DNA of 64,000 bases, taken from JABCYV01 sp963696025. GTDB taxonomy: Bacteria > Acidobacteriota > Terriglobia > Terriglobales > Acidobacteriaceae. The notes beneath the pieces were generated by a model. It had not been told where the DNA came from and did no database searches. It saw nothing but the letters and a program-made list of their open reading frames with translations. How positions within the stretch are numbered: the first letter of the stretch is position 1; each line of letters opens with the position of its first letter. The translations under genes were made by a program, and so were the position numbers. Positions 9,244 through 18,463 of the stretch are shown here, in pieces. The stretch covers positions 1 through 64,000 of the forward strand of contig CAVOII010000019.1 in the NCBI GenBank assembly GCA_963696025.1, read 5' to 3'.

Positions 9244-9616
9244 TACCTATGCAAGGCAGCCTGAGTATCGAGCGGATGTGTCGACTGGCTGGGGTCAGTC
9301 GAGCTAGTTTCTACCGTTGCCTACAGGAGCGATTGCCGGTGGAAGAGGATATGGAGGTGCGGTCGGCGATTCAGCAGATCGCCGTCAAGCACCGGCGACG
9401 CTACGGCTATCGAAGGATTGCGGCCGAACTGCGACGGTGCGGGATGCTGGTGAACCACAAGCGTGTCGCTCGCATCATGCGGGAGGATAACTTACTTGCG
9501 GTGCAGCCGCGTGCCTTCGTGGTCACCACGGATTCTCAACACCAGTTGGAGGTTTACCTGAATCTGGCCAGCCGAATGAAGTTGACCGGAGTCAATCAGC
9601 TTTGGGTGGCCGACAT
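9240..9616 (+). pseudogene. IS3-family transposase OrfB, N-terminal part only
   Basis: It keeps the OrfB N-terminus (LSIERMCRLAGVSRASFYR, HRRRYGYRRIAAELRR, VNHKRVARIMRED) up to the first catalytic Asp (QLWVADI). The rest of the integrase core, with the second Asp and the Glu, is missing. The reading frame runs on into unrelated aldolase sequence, giving a 205-residue chimeric frame that cannot be a working transposase. Confidence 0.85.
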
Positions 9617-9857
9617 CCATGAAGTCGCTCCTGATCTGTCGAAGGGCCTGACCAGTCCTGTGGAAGCGAAACAGTTTGTTGAGTCCACTGGAATTGACGT
9701 ACTGGCACCAGCCGTTGGCAACATGCACGGCATGTCGCAGAGTATGGTGCAGGGAGAAAAGAGGAAACGCTTAGATATCGAGAGAATCGCTCAAATCAAG
9801 ACCGCGGCACGTGTTCCGCTTACCCTGCACGGCGGATCGCATCAACAAGACTGTTGA
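9617..9857 (+). pseudogene. class II fructose/ketose-bisphosphate aldolase fragment
   Basis: In frame with the broken transposase, about 75 residues match the middle of class II aldolases: EAKQFVESTGIDVLAPAVGN, then HG, then RLDIERIAQIKTAARVPLTLHGGS. In intact enzymes the segment continues with the GTxDE/AIAAGI part of the phosphate-binding site, which is absent because the frame ends at TGA 9855-9857. Both ends are lost. Confidence 0.75.
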
Positions 9858-9873
9858 TATTACCGGCGAAGCC

Positions 9874-10113
9874 TCAACGTCGGATGGAACAGCACAGATT
9901 GTTCAATATGTCCTTTAGGCTCGCGCCATCGGCGATCATCTCCGGGGTTCGTTTCTCGGCAGCTAATAGGTATTCCGTCTGCGCTGCGGTTCTTGTATTC
10001 GGCACTTGTTTGGATTCAGAGCCAGCCGGCTGCACCACGCCCGCGGTGTGACTGAATGCTATTTTGTGGTTCGGCTTGAGTTGCGATTCCGCGGAGCTCA
10101 TGACGTTCTCCAT
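9874..10113 (-). pseudogene. N-terminal fragment of a GAF-type sensor protein
   Basis: 79 residues whose C-terminal part (TEYLLAAEKRTPEMIADGAS, then LKDILNNLCCSI) resembles the helix that opens GAF domains in bacterial sensor kinases. The rest of the domain is missing; the frame ends within about 20 bases of the aldolase remnant. It is another piece of the 8.8-10.6 kb patchwork. Whether it is expressed is unknown. Confidence 0.45.
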
Positions 10114-10435
10114 CCTGGGTCCGGCTTATAACCCTCGCGTCAAAAACGGCGCATGCCGTTGCTGCACAATCTCGTTTGATGATCAACCTGGGATTCTAGA
10201 TTCTCACGAGTATCCAAGATACGAGCAGCGCCATGATGCATTGCTTGGCGAATTTCGACCTCTCCAACATCATGCCGGATTTCTCAATTCCAGGTGGTGC
10301 TTCCAAGGTAAAGGTCCTACGGGAGTGTTCGGGTTTAAGAACAAGTGTCTTTCCCCGGACGCAGTTTAATTTGGCTGAGAATCGCTTTTTTTATTATCGA
10401 CGGTATGGAAAGATAAACACCGTGGGTTTCTCACT

Positions 10436-10603
10436 TCACTTAGGCCCTCTTTCATCAAACTTGCCGCGCGCTTTTCTGATGTCCGGCCAGTTATTCCCAA
10501 CCCATTTGTCCCCCACCTTTGTCAGAAATTCCCGCACGGCTACTCCTTCTTCACCACACACTGCGCGGTCGCTTAAATTTCTGTTTTTATTGGATTTTTT
10601 CAT
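10436..10603 (-). pseudogene. HxlR-type regulator fragment
   Basis: The ATG at 10603 follows GGGGGAAG. The N-terminus carries the HxlR pattern VREFLTKVGDKW, which in intact proteins leads into a winged helix of about 80 further residues. After DKW the match is lost and a stop follows. It is divergent from the damaged aldo/keto reductase at 10822, a common pairing of regulator and oxidoreductase, so both probably arrived and decayed together. Confidence 0.4.
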
Positions 10604-10821
10604 GGCTTCCCCCGTGTTAGTTACCGACACTCATGTGCCTTCTTGTAGGGAACATACTTTCATTCCATACTTAACTATACATTGGTAAGCCGTGAGGTGC
10701 GAGAAAGAATTCATGCCTGGGAAACCAGCTCATTGAATCTTCAAGAGCCAGAAACGCTGAGCCCTTGAGAGACACACGCCCGCAAGTTTTTAAAACTGAT
10801 ATCAAGGAATGAAAGGAAAAA

Positions 10822-11816
10822 ATGGAATACAAAACATTAGGGAATACGGGACTTCTCGTATCAAAACTCTGTCTCGGAACAATGACCTTTGGTGGGGAGC
10901 CTTGGATGCAGGCGTAAAGTTTTTTGATACAGCGGATGTTTACTCCAATGGAGAGAGCGAAAAGATCCTTGGGCAGTCGTTTAAGAATCTTGGTGTGGAA
11001 AGAAAAGATGTTGTGATTGCAACCAAGGTCTACCACAGAATGGGTCCTGGGCGAAACGACGTGGGTGCCTCGCGTGGGCATATTATTGATGCCGTCGAAG
11101 CCAGCCTTAAAAGACTTCAGACTGATTACATTGATCTCTATCAAGTTCACGGAAATGATGCAGTCACACCTGTCGAAGAAACCCTTCGCGCGCTGGATGA
11201 CTTGGTGATGCAAGGAAAAGTCCGCTACATTGGTGTCTCCAACTGGCAGGCTTGGAAGATCGCGCGCGCTTTAGAAGTGTCAGAGCGGAAAGATTTGGCC
11301 CGATTCGACTCTCTGCAAGCCTACTACTCGATCGCGGGACGCGATCTTGAACGTGAGGTTATTCCGCTCCTTGAGTCTGAAAAAGTGGGTCTTTTGGTAT
11401 GGGGTCCTCTCGCCGGAGGACTGCTCTCTGGTAAATTTACTCGTCATAACCAGAAGCCTGAAAACTCTCGACGGTCAGTTCACGATTTTCCAATTGTGAA
11501 TAAAGAGCGGGCTTGGAACGTTATTGATGTGATGGGCCCAATCGCGAAAGCTCACGAATGCAGCCCCGCGCAAGTGGCACTTGCGTGGATATTATCCAAA
11601 CCCTTTGTCACCTCAGTGCTTATCGGAGCAAAGCGCATGGATCAGCTAAAAGACAATTTGGCGGCGATTGATCTAAAACTCACTCAAGACGAGTTAAAGA
11701 GTTTGGATGAAGCGAGCCAACTTCCACCCGAGTATCCGGAATGGATGTTAGCGACTCAAGGTGCGGATCGTCTTGGTCCCGTCGATCTTTGGAGCAAGTC
11801 TGTTAATCAAAAATAA
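10822..11816 (+). pseudogene. aldo/keto reductase with internal deletion and frameshift
   Basis: The ATG at 10822 follows GAAAGGAAAA and starts a textbook AKR N-terminus (MEYKTLGNTGLLVSKLCLGTMTFGG), then runs to a stop. From 10896 a different frame carries the rest of the enzyme: GALDAGVKFFDTADVY with the catalytic Asp/Tyr pair, ATKVY, DLYQVHG, YIGVSNW and the NADPH-binding end SVLIGAKRMDQL. Roughly 20-25 codons between the two parts, normally holding the helix before GALDAG, are missing and the frame has moved. Codon use is more AT-rich than in neighbouring genes, suggesting foreign origin. Confidence 0.8.
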
Positions 11817-12020
11817 ACAGCAGTTCAATTCAGTCGGCGACCGTTTACCGCAGGGCGTTCGCCGTTAGGTCACTTTAGGGACCGTAAACTCAAAAGTGAT
11901 GATGAAGGAAATCGTCTCCCGTGACCGCCCTTCGTGCACAATCCTTCAACTTTCTTCAAAGTTACCTATAGGAGGTCTGGGTTATCCATTATCCTAGACT
12001 ACACAGCAGGAGGTTACCGA

Positions 12021-12650
12021 TTGCCTTCGCAGCGCTCTACTCTGAAGAGTGAAGTGGTCGCGCTAAAACGGAAACGCATTGTAGAGGCTGCGCGCCGCCT
12101 TTTTTATGAAAAAGGATACTCGCGCACCACGCTGGATGACATTGCCGCGCGCCTCGAGGTCACCAAGCAGTTCATATATTCGTATTACAAGAACAAGGGT
12201 GAATTACTGCACGAGATTGCACAGCAATGCATCAGAGAGTGTCTGGATGCCCAGTCGCGGGTGCTGGCGAGTAAGCTATCAATCCCCGACAAGCTCGCTA
12301 AAATTGTTGAGGAAGTTGCGCAAGTTATCATCATGAACCAGTCCAATACCATCATCTATCTGCGTGAGGAGATGAATCTGGACTGGCAGATCGCGCAGAG
12401 AATCCGAGAGCAACGGAACGAATTCGACCATCGAATGATGAAGTTGCTGAAGGATGGCATGCGAACCGGCGTTTTGCACGTTGTCGACGAGCGAGTCGCG
12501 GCCCGGTGCATCGGCGGAATTCTGGTTTGGTGTGCCCTGTGGTACCGCGACTTGGGAGTGCTTTCCCCCGAGGCGATCGCGCAGTTGGTTGGCCAAAACG
12601 TAATGAGGATGGTCTCCCGCAGTTCCAAAAAGACGGCGAAGAGTGCCTAA
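12021..12650 (+). CDS. TetR/AcrR-family transcriptional regulator
   Basis: 209 residues from TTG at 12021, chosen because AGGAGG lies seven bases upstream; the frame is open from 11934. The N-terminal helix-turn-helix (RIVEAARRLFYEKGYSRTTL, DDIAARLEVTKQFIYSYYKNK) is followed by an all-helical ligand domain and a Lys/Ser-rich tail. It is followed by an SDR and an acyl-CoA ligase, each with an ATACT-N4-AGTAT palindrome upstream. It is therefore likely a repressor of this catabolic block, released by an acyl-CoA or related ligand. Confidence 0.88.
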   Translation: MPSQRSTLKSEVVALKRKRIVEAARRLFYEKGYSRTTLDDIAARLEVTKQFIYSYYKNKGELLHEIAQQCIRECLDAQSRVLASKLSIPDKLAKIVEEVAQVIIMNQSNTIIYLREEMNLDWQIAQRIREQRNEFDHRMMKLLKDGMRTGVLHVVDERVAARCIGGILVWCALWYRDLGVLSPEAIAQLVGQNVMRMVSRSSKKTAKSA

Positions 12651-12733
12651 GCGTGACCTTAACGCTCTCTCTCACGAGACTGGCCGCGGCGCCTCGTCTC
12701 CGTAATCTAAGCCAGTATTAAAGTAAGATTAAT

Positions 12734-12747
12734 ATACTGGACAGTAT
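12734..12747. promoter_or_regulatory. candidate TetR operator (perfect palindrome)
   Basis: ATACTGGACAGTAT is a perfect inverted repeat 34 bases before the SDR start. A second half-site pair (CCAGTAT at 12712 with ATACTGG at 12734) overlaps it. The same ATACT-N4-AGTAT pattern recurs at 15304 upstream of the acyl-CoA ligase. The TetR gene just upstream is the obvious candidate binder. Confidence 0.5.
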
Positions 12748-12780
12748 GCCACTCGTCGATTATCTTGCGTACCATCAAAT

Positions 12781-13566
12781 ATGCGGCTAGCCAATAAGGT
12801 TGTGGTAGTCACCGGTGGCGCCAACGGAATCGGACGGGCGCTTTGCCGGCGCTTCGCGGCTGAGGGCGCAAAGGCCGTTGTGGTGGCGGATTTGCAGGCC
12901 TCAATGGCCGAGCAGGTGGCCAAGGAATTTGGCGGCATCGCGGTGCCGACTGATGTCGCGCAAGAAGCTGATGTAGTGCGGCTGGTGGAGTGCGTCACCC
13001 AGAAATACGGCGTCATCGACTTGTTCTGTTCCAATGCAGGCGTCGGCGTCAGCGGCGGGGTGAACGCTCCGGATGGCGACTGGGAGCGGAGTTGGCAGGT
13101 CAATGTGATGGCCCACGTGTACGCAGCGCGGGCCGTGCTTCCCGGAATGGTGGCGCGCGGCGAAGGCTATTTGCTGCAGACTGTGTCTGCCGCTGGTCTG
13201 TTGACGCAACTCGGTTCGGCGCCCTACTCGGTGACCAAGCACGCGGCGCTGGCTTTCGCGGAATGGCTGGCGATAACCCATGGCGATCAAGGAATTAAAG
13301 TCTCGGCCTTGTGCCCGATGGGAGTGCGGACCGACATGCTGAAAAGAGCAGAGTTCGGCGGAGGAGCGTTCTTGCTGGAATCCGCTGTGGAGCCTGAACA
13401 AGTGGCCGAGGATGTAATCAAAGGATTGGACGAGGAGACTTTCCTGATTTTGCCGCATCCGGAAGTTGCCCAGTTCTTCGCTCGCAAGGCAACTGAGTAC
13501 GACCGCTGGCTGCGCGGTATGAGACGACTCCAGGCCAATACACCGCTTTTGAAGACGGTGGTGTAG
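12781..13566 (+). CDS. short-chain dehydrogenase/reductase
   Basis: 261 residues. It has the Rossmann nucleotide-binding motif TGGANGIG at residues 12-19, a structural SNAG in place of NNAG, and the catalytic set with Ser in QTVSAAG and Tyr/Lys in YSVTK. The C-terminus (FLILPHPEVAQFFARKA) resembles SDRs that sit beside acyl-CoA enzymes and oxidise 3-hydroxyacyl or secondary alcohol groups. It follows the TetR gene by 130 bases and is convergent with the ligase gene. No strong ribosome-binding site is seen before the ATG. Confidence 0.88.
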   Translation: MRLANKVVVVTGGANGIGRALCRRFAAEGAKAVVVADLQASMAEQVAKEFGGIAVPTDVAQEADVVRLVECVTQKYGVIDLFCSNAGVGVSGGVNAPDGDWERSWQVNVMAHVYAARAVLPGMVARGEGYLLQTVSAAGLLTQLGSAPYSVTKHAALAFAEWLAITHGDQGIKVSALCPMGVRTDMLKRAEFGGGAFLLESAVEPEQVAEDVIKGLDEETFLILPHPEVAQFFARKATEYDRWLRGMRRLQANTPLLKTVV

Positions 13567-13597
13567 CAGCCCATCCTCTCTGAGTCGGGCGGAGAAT

Positions 13598-15187
13598 TTA
13601 ACCCTGTACTCGGGTCGCCTTCCCCGTCCAGAAATTCTCGCGGAGTTCACGTTTCAAAATTTTTCCTGTTCCGGTCTTTGGCAAAGAGCCTTCCGTGAAT
13701 TGCACGATATGGGGTAGTTTGAATTTCGCCAGCCGAGTTTTTAAAAATGACAGCAGTTCCTCTTCATCGAGGTGCTGGCCGGGCTTGAGTACGACGATGG
13801 CTGCCGGGACCTCCCCCCACTTGGAATCAGGCGCGGATACGACCGCGCATTCCAGTACCGCGGGATGGGCAAAGATCACCCTCTCGACTTCGATGGACGA
13901 GACATTCTCGCCGCCGCTGACAATGATGTCCTTCTTTCGGTCCACAATGTAGACATAGTTCTCTTCATCCCACACCGCCATGTCTCCGGTGTGCAACCAG
14001 CCGTCGGTGATGGCCGCTTTGGTCGCCTCCGGTTCCTTGTAGTAACCGCACATTACGTTATCTCCACGAACGACAATTTCCCCGACGGCCTGCATGTCGC
14101 GCGGTACATCTCGCATTTCTGCATCCACTACGCGGACTTCGCAGCCAACCACTGGCCAACCCGCAGCCGACAGATGGATGAGCCGGTCGTCCTCGTCACG
14201 ATACTGCACCGTGCCCTTGGTATGCGCGGTCGTAGCTACAGGACAAGTTTCAGTGAGTCCGTAGCCCGCAAACACCTCGCAGGGAAATGCCTTTTCCATT
14301 CGAGCGATCAGTTCGGGAGACGAGGCCGCCCCTCCCAGCGTGATCTCCTTGAGGCTGGAAAGATTGAACTTGCCAAGTTCCGGACAGTTGAGCAGAGCAT
14401 TCGCCATGGTGGGAACCAACGTCATTCCTGTTGCCTGTTCCTCCTCGATCAGGCGGAGTACGTAGGCGGGTTCGAATCGCCGGACCATCACATGCTTGAT
14501 TCCGCTCATCGTGATGCTTTGCGCCCGCCCCCAACCGTTGGCATGAAATAAGGGGATGGTGTGCAGCTCCACGCGTGTGTCTTCGTGATGGTAGGAACTC
14601 AGTAACCCGAGGGCATGCAGATAGAGCGTCCGGTGCGAGAGCATCACTCCCTTCGGAGTGCCAGTGCTTCCGCTCGTATAAAACAGCTCTGCGATGTCGT
14701 TCTCGTCGAACGAGAAGAGTTCAGGTCGCGCCAAGCGGTCACGCGCGAGCAGTTCGTCCAACGTCAAGTCCGCTGGCGTGACTTGCTTGTCGATGCTGAC
14801 ATAGCGTTTGACCGAGGGGCAGGATTTTCGCAAGTCTTGGACGAGAGGAGCGAATTCACTCTCGAAAAACAGCATGCTGGGGTTGGCATGGTTGAAGACT
14901 TCAACCAGCTCGACCGGCTGGAGCCGCACATTGAGGGGCATTACTACGGCGCGAATCAACGGTGGGCCATAGTAGCCCTCCAAAAGCTGATTGTTATTAA
15001 AGCTGAGATAAGCGATCCGGTCACCGGGACCAATGCCTTCCGAAAGCAGGCCAGCCGCGAGGCGTTCACAGCGTTCACCAAACTGGGCGTAGGTGTAACG
15101 GCTGGAACCCGAGACCACTCCTGTTTTACTGCCGTAGAGATCCACCGCCCGGTAAAGACATCGGATCGGCGTAAGCGGCACGTTCAT
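13598..15187 (-). CDS. AMP-forming acyl-CoA synthetase (fatty-acid CoA ligase)
   Basis: 529 residues, the normal length. Motifs: AMP-binding loop YTSGSTGTPKGVMLSH, substrate/adenylate motif AGYGLTETCP, GWLHTGDMAVWD, the hinge DRKKDIIVSGGENVSS and the C-terminal catalytic Lys in PKTGTGKILKREL. It activates a carboxylic acid to acyl-AMP and then acyl-CoA, the entry step for the beta-oxidation enzymes that follow. The gene is transcribed leftwards from the region holding the 15304 palindrome, consistent with control by the 12021 regulator. Chain-length preference cannot be read from sequence. Confidence 0.93.
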   Translation of the reverse strand: MNVPLTPIRCLYRAVDLYGSKTGVVSGSSRYTYAQFGERCERLAAGLLSEGIGPGDRIAYLSFNNNQLLEGYYGPPLIRAVVMPLNVRLQPVELVEVFNHANPSMLFFESEFAPLVQDLRKSCPSVKRYVSIDKQVTPADLTLDELLARDRLARPELFSFDENDIAELFYTSGSTGTPKGVMLSHRTLYLHALGLLSSYHHEDTRVELHTIPLFHANGWGRAQSITMSGIKHVMVRRFEPAYVLRLIEEEQATGMTLVPTMANALLNCPELGKFNLSSLKEITLGGAASSPELIARMEKAFPCEVFAGYGLTETCPVATTAHTKGTVQYRDEDDRLIHLSAAGWPVVGCEVRVVDAEMRDVPRDMQAVGEIVVRGDNVMCGYYKEPEATKAAITDGWLHTGDMAVWDEENYVYIVDRKKDIIVSGGENVSSIEVERVIFAHPAVLECAVVSAPDSKWGEVPAAIVVLKPGQHLDEEELLSFLKTRLAKFKLPHIVQFTEGSLPKTGTGKILKRELRENFWTGKATRVQG

Positions 15188-15303
15188 GCGTTAGTCCTCG
15201 AACCCCTGAGTGGTAGATTTTCGCACGTATCGATGACGATCTGCTGGCTTGCCAAAACTGGCAGAGCTTGCGGCAGGATACACGACTGACTGACGGTTTT
15301 TGC

Positions 15304-15317
15304 ATACTTAGCAGTAT
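15304..15317. promoter_or_regulatory. candidate TetR operator
   Basis: ATACTTAGCAGTAT has arms ATACT and AGTAT around four bases, the same layout as the site at 12734. It lies 117 bases upstream of the ligase start and 225 before the divergent secreted hydrolase, in the only 354-base gap between them. Confidence 0.45.
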
Positions 15318-15541
15318 ATTTCTTACACCATTGAGCACAAATAAATTATGAACGTGTTGTTTTGAGTGCCAACCGCACAATACAAGTTGACAAACCTTCC
15401 AGACCGGGAATAAAGTTGCGCGCGTTTTCAGTCTGCTGTTTCCGCCGCTAACGGGCACAGCAAGTCGGTGGCTGTCGTGAGAAGTCCAGAAAAGCCATCC
15501 CATCGTGAGGTTCCCAACTTCCTGCCCCCAAGGAGAAAACC

Positions 15542-16942
15542 ATGCGGAGATTGATCAAGTCCATTGCATTGTTGATGACAGCGTTGGTGATGATGTTGCT
15601 TCCGTTTCTCGGAAGCGCCACAGCGCAATCAGGTGTCGTAACTTATAACGGCACGCTGGCGGACGGGGCAACTTACCTGATTGAAGTCCCACCAGGTTGG
15701 AACGGAACCGTTCTCTTGTATAGCCACGGATATGTTGTTCCTGGCTCACCGAACCCTGCCGCCGACGTAGGCGACCCGGTTACCCGCGGCTTTCTGCTTA
15801 CGAATGGCTACGCCCTGGCTGGCTCTTCGTATGCCACCAGCGGCTGGGCGCTGCAGCAGGCGTTTCCCGATCAGATTGCGGTACTGGATCAATTCCACTT
15901 GCTGGTGGGCACGGCTAAACGGACCATTGCCTGGGGCCACTCCTTAGGCGGCATGATAACCGCGGGTCTTATCCAGAAGTATCCTCACCGATTCGATGCA
16001 GCCCTTCCCATGTGCGGTGTGTTATCCGGAGGTGTAGCAACTTGGAACACGGCGCTTGACGCCGAATTTGCTTTCCAGACTCTGCTCGCGAGCGGCAGCG
16101 GCCTGCAGCTTGTGAACATTACAGACCCGGCAACCAATCTTGTCATCGCCGAGGGAGCGCTGGCCGCGGCCCAGGCAACGCCGCAAGGTCGGGCGCGGCT
16201 AGCCTTGGTTGCAGCTTTGGGAGACATTCCAGGCTGGTTCACTCCGACTTCACCTCAGCCCAGCCCTACCGATTACGTCTCCCAAGAGGCGAACCAGTTC
16301 CTTTGGGCACAACAGATCAACTTTCCTTTCGTTTTCGCTTTCCGCGCTGAGCTCGAAGCGCGTGCCGGCGGCAATGTTTCTTGGAATGTGGGCGTCGATT
16401 ACAAGAGACAACTGGCTATCTCGAGCGATCGCGCCGAGGTGGAGGCGCTCTACCAGCAGGCGGGCCTCAATCTCGAGGATGACCTGAATACTCTGAACCA
16501 GACAGCGCGGATTCCAGCAAAGACATCGGCGGTTATCTATCTGGAGCGGTACATTATCTACGACGGCCAGATCCATATACCGGTCTTGACCCTGCATACG
16601 AGTGGAGATGGCCTCGTGGTTGTTCAAAACGAGAGAGCTTACCGGACCACCGTCACTGAGGCGGGTAACGACAGCTTCTTGCGGCAAGCGTTTGTGCATC
16701 GGGCAGGGCACTGTGCATTCACGCCCGCTGAAACCGTTGCGGCTTTCCAGACTCTCATTGATCGTTTGGACACAGGAATCTGGCAAGGTGCTTATCCTGC
16801 CGTATTGAACAAGGAAGCTTCGGCGCTTGGACTGGGGTTCAATATTTTCGTTCTAGGGGGAAAGGTGGTCCCGCAGCCGCCCGCTTTCTTTCCTCTCGAA
16901 CCATCGGAGTACTTGCGACCGTTTGATGCGCTCACGTTCTAG
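15542..16942 (+). CDS. secreted alpha/beta-hydrolase
   Basis: 466 residues, AAGGAGAAAACC before the ATG. A signal peptide (MRRLIKS, long hydrophobic stretch, cleavage near ATAQS) directs export. The fold shows an oxyanion/HG region (YSHGYVVPG), the nucleophile elbow GHSLGGM, an Asp in LTLHTSGDGLV and a late His in VHRAGHCAF. The substrate is unknown; a carboxyl ester or lipid hydrolysed outside the cytoplasm would fit the adjacent acyl-CoA ligase and uptake receptor. It is divergent from the ligase. Confidence 0.82.
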   Translation: MRRLIKSIALLMTALVMMLLPFLGSATAQSGVVTYNGTLADGATYLIEVPPGWNGTVLLYSHGYVVPGSPNPAADVGDPVTRGFLLTNGYALAGSSYATSGWALQQAFPDQIAVLDQFHLLVGTAKRTIAWGHSLGGMITAGLIQKYPHRFDAALPMCGVLSGGVATWNTALDAEFAFQTLLASGSGLQLVNITDPATNLVIAEGALAAAQATPQGRARLALVAALGDIPGWFTPTSPQPSPTDYVSQEANQFLWAQQINFPFVFAFRAELEARAGGNVSWNVGVDYKRQLAISSDRAEVEALYQQAGLNLEDDLNTLNQTARIPAKTSAVIYLERYIIYDGQIHIPVLTLHTSGDGLVVVQNERAYRTTVTEAGNDSFLRQAFVHRAGHCAFTPAETVAAFQTLIDRLDTGIWQGAYPAVLNKEASALGLGFNIFVLGGKVVPQPPAFFPLEPSEYLRPFDALTF

Positions 16943-16987
16943 CGTGAAGCTGGTTGGTTGAGAACGCAACCCGATTTGCCGCAGATT

Positions 16988-17764
16988 CTATTCGAGCAGA
17001 TCGGGTTGCTCGCGGACAATGCGTGCCCACAGGGGTTGAAACTGGAACCAGCCGGCTGCGTGGCTGCCAATCTGCTGTTGCGTGATTGCGGCACTGGCCG
17101 CATCAATCTTCACCGGTGTGCCCACCGCTTCGGCGAGAAGCTGCGCCTGGCAGCTTCGTTCCATGGTGATGAACCACCAGGCCGCTTCGTCGACAGTGTG
17201 TCCCACGGTAAGCATTCCATGATTACGGAGAATGACGGCCTTTTGGTTGCCCAGAGCTCCGGCGATGCGTTCTCCTTCCGAGGTTTCGTAAACCACACCG
17301 GTGAAATCGGCGAATAAGGCGTGATCTCCATAAAAGGCGCAGGAATCCTGGGTGATGGGATCGAGCAACCGGCCCAGCGAAGACCAGGTCTTTCCATACA
17401 AAGAGTGCGCATGGGCAGCGGCAACGATATCAGGGCGCGCCGCATGGACTCGAGAGTGAATGGCGAAAGCAGCCCCATTTACGGGATACTTTCCTTCCAC
17501 AACCTGGCCGCGATCATTGACCAGAATCAGGTCGGAGGTGCGAATCTCGCCGAAGTGCATCCCGAAGGGATTCACCCAAAAATGATCGGGGCGTTCCGGA
17601 TCACGGGCCGTGATATGGCCGGCTACTCCCTCATCGAATCCGAAGCGCGAGAACAGCCGGTACGCGCCGGCCAGCCGTTGCTTGCGATGACGACGCTCTT
17701 CTTCGGGCGTCGCAAAAACGGGTGGTCCCGGCAGATTGAGAGTGCTTTGTGTGGCGACTGGCAT
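16988..17764 (-). CDS. class II aldolase/adducin-family protein
   Basis: 258 residues from ATG 17764 (GGGAAG upstream; an upstream in-frame ATG lies at 17788). The zinc site is recognisable in AAHAHSLYGK and LRNHGMLTVG, with the N-terminal G-VAGHITARDP segment that binds substrate phosphate or carboxylate. The family includes fuculose-phosphate and ribulose-phosphate enzymes but also catabolic decarboxylases or aldolases of unknown substrate, which this N-terminally extended form resembles. It points the same way as MaoC and the hydrolase upstream, so may be co-transcribed with them. Confidence 0.85.
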   Translation of the reverse strand: MPVATQSTLNLPGPPVFATPEEERRHRKQRLAGAYRLFSRFGFDEGVAGHITARDPERPDHFWVNPFGMHFGEIRTSDLILVNDRGQVVEGKYPVNGAAFAIHSRVHAARPDIVAAAHAHSLYGKTWSSLGRLLDPITQDSCAFYGDHALFADFTGVVYETSEGERIAGALGNQKAVILRNHGMLTVGHTVDEAAWWFITMERSCQAQLLAEAVGTPVKIDAASAAITQQQIGSHAAGWFQFQPLWARIVREQPDLLE

Positions 17765-17836
17765 CAACAGCTTCCCAAGCTTGATCACAAACTATAGCGC
17801 CGCCCCGCCTCCCTCGCAATGGCCGGCCATGGGGCT

Positions 17837-18430
17837 TTACCGATAGTAGCGGACAACCCATTCCGCCACACAGCATGGCTTGGTCCCGCCCTCGTCTTCC
17901 ACGACCGCCGAAAACACGGCTTCGTGTGCGTCTGGAACCTCTTTCAGTGATAGAAGCGTGAAACGTGCCCGGATTTTAGAGCCTGCGCGAACCGCCGCAG
18001 GAAATCGAACACGATTCACACCATAGTTGACGCTCATACGAACACCATTCCTGATCTGCAGGGCCTGCTTCGACAAATGGCTAAGCAATGCCAGTGTCAG
18101 AAAGCCGTGCGCGATGGTGGCGCCATAGGGCGAGTCTCGTTGCGCCCGCGTTTGATCCAGGTGTATCCATTGGCGGTCCTCCGTGGCTTCAGCAAACTGC
18201 TGGATGCGGTCTTGTGTGACCGTGAACCAATCCGTTGCCGCGATCTCGCGCCCGACGAAACCTTTGAGAGAGTCAAGATTTTCGGCGACCAGCGGCGGCA
18301 CGAGAATCTCCCTTTGCCATTCGGCGGAAAACACACCTGGTGCACTACACGCGACCAGCATCTGGAGCGGCTTTCTCTGCATCCAGCGGCCACTCAGAGA
18401 GCCGATTCTAGCATTTGGCTCCCCTGGCAA
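17837..18430 (-). CDS. MaoC-like enoyl-CoA hydratase
   Basis: The frame gives 197 residues; MaoC proteins of this type are about 150, so the true start may be internal (for example ATG 18361). The hot-dog fold carries the hydratase motif: FAEATEDRQWIHLD and YGATIAHGFLTLALLS, with the catalytic Asp/His pair. It hydrates trans-2-enoyl-CoA to (R)-3-hydroxyacyl-CoA. It lies between the class II aldolase and the alpha/beta-hydrolase, all transcribed leftwards, and fits a role in the surrounding acyl-CoA pathway. Confidence 0.85.
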   Translation of the reverse strand: MPGEPNARIGSLSGRWMQRKPLQMLVACSAPGVFSAEWQREILVPPLVAENLDSLKGFVGREIAATDWFTVTQDRIQQFAEATEDRQWIHLDQTRAQRDSPYGATIAHGFLTLALLSHLSKQALQIRNGVRMSVNYGVNRVRFPAAVRAGSKIRARFTLLSLKEVPDAHEAVFSAVVEDEGGTKPCCVAEWVVRYYR

Positions 18431-18463
18431 GAACTGGTAGCACCCGACTGGTATGAGTGTCCG

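Larger units (their letters stand above)
8835..9616 (+). mobile_element. 3'-truncated IS3-family element
   Basis: The left end probably starts at TGAACCC (8835), the typical TGA start of IS3 elements. OrfA is complete, while orfB stops resembling a transposase after LWVADI near 9616. No right inverted repeat was found. The broken end is fused to a piece of a class II aldolase gene. Confidence 0.7.

Noticed and set aside
10233..10688. 151-codon plus-strand frame
   Set aside because: It overlaps the HxlR-like remnant on the other strand and has no recognisable sequence of its own.
12901..13650. 249-codon open frame on the minus strand
   Set aside because: Antisense to the SDR gene, whose motifs and codon use are clear; no plausible protein features.
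13772..14551. 259-codon open frame on the plus strand
   Set aside because: Antisense to the acyl-CoA ligase; composition and absence of motifs mark it as a shadow.
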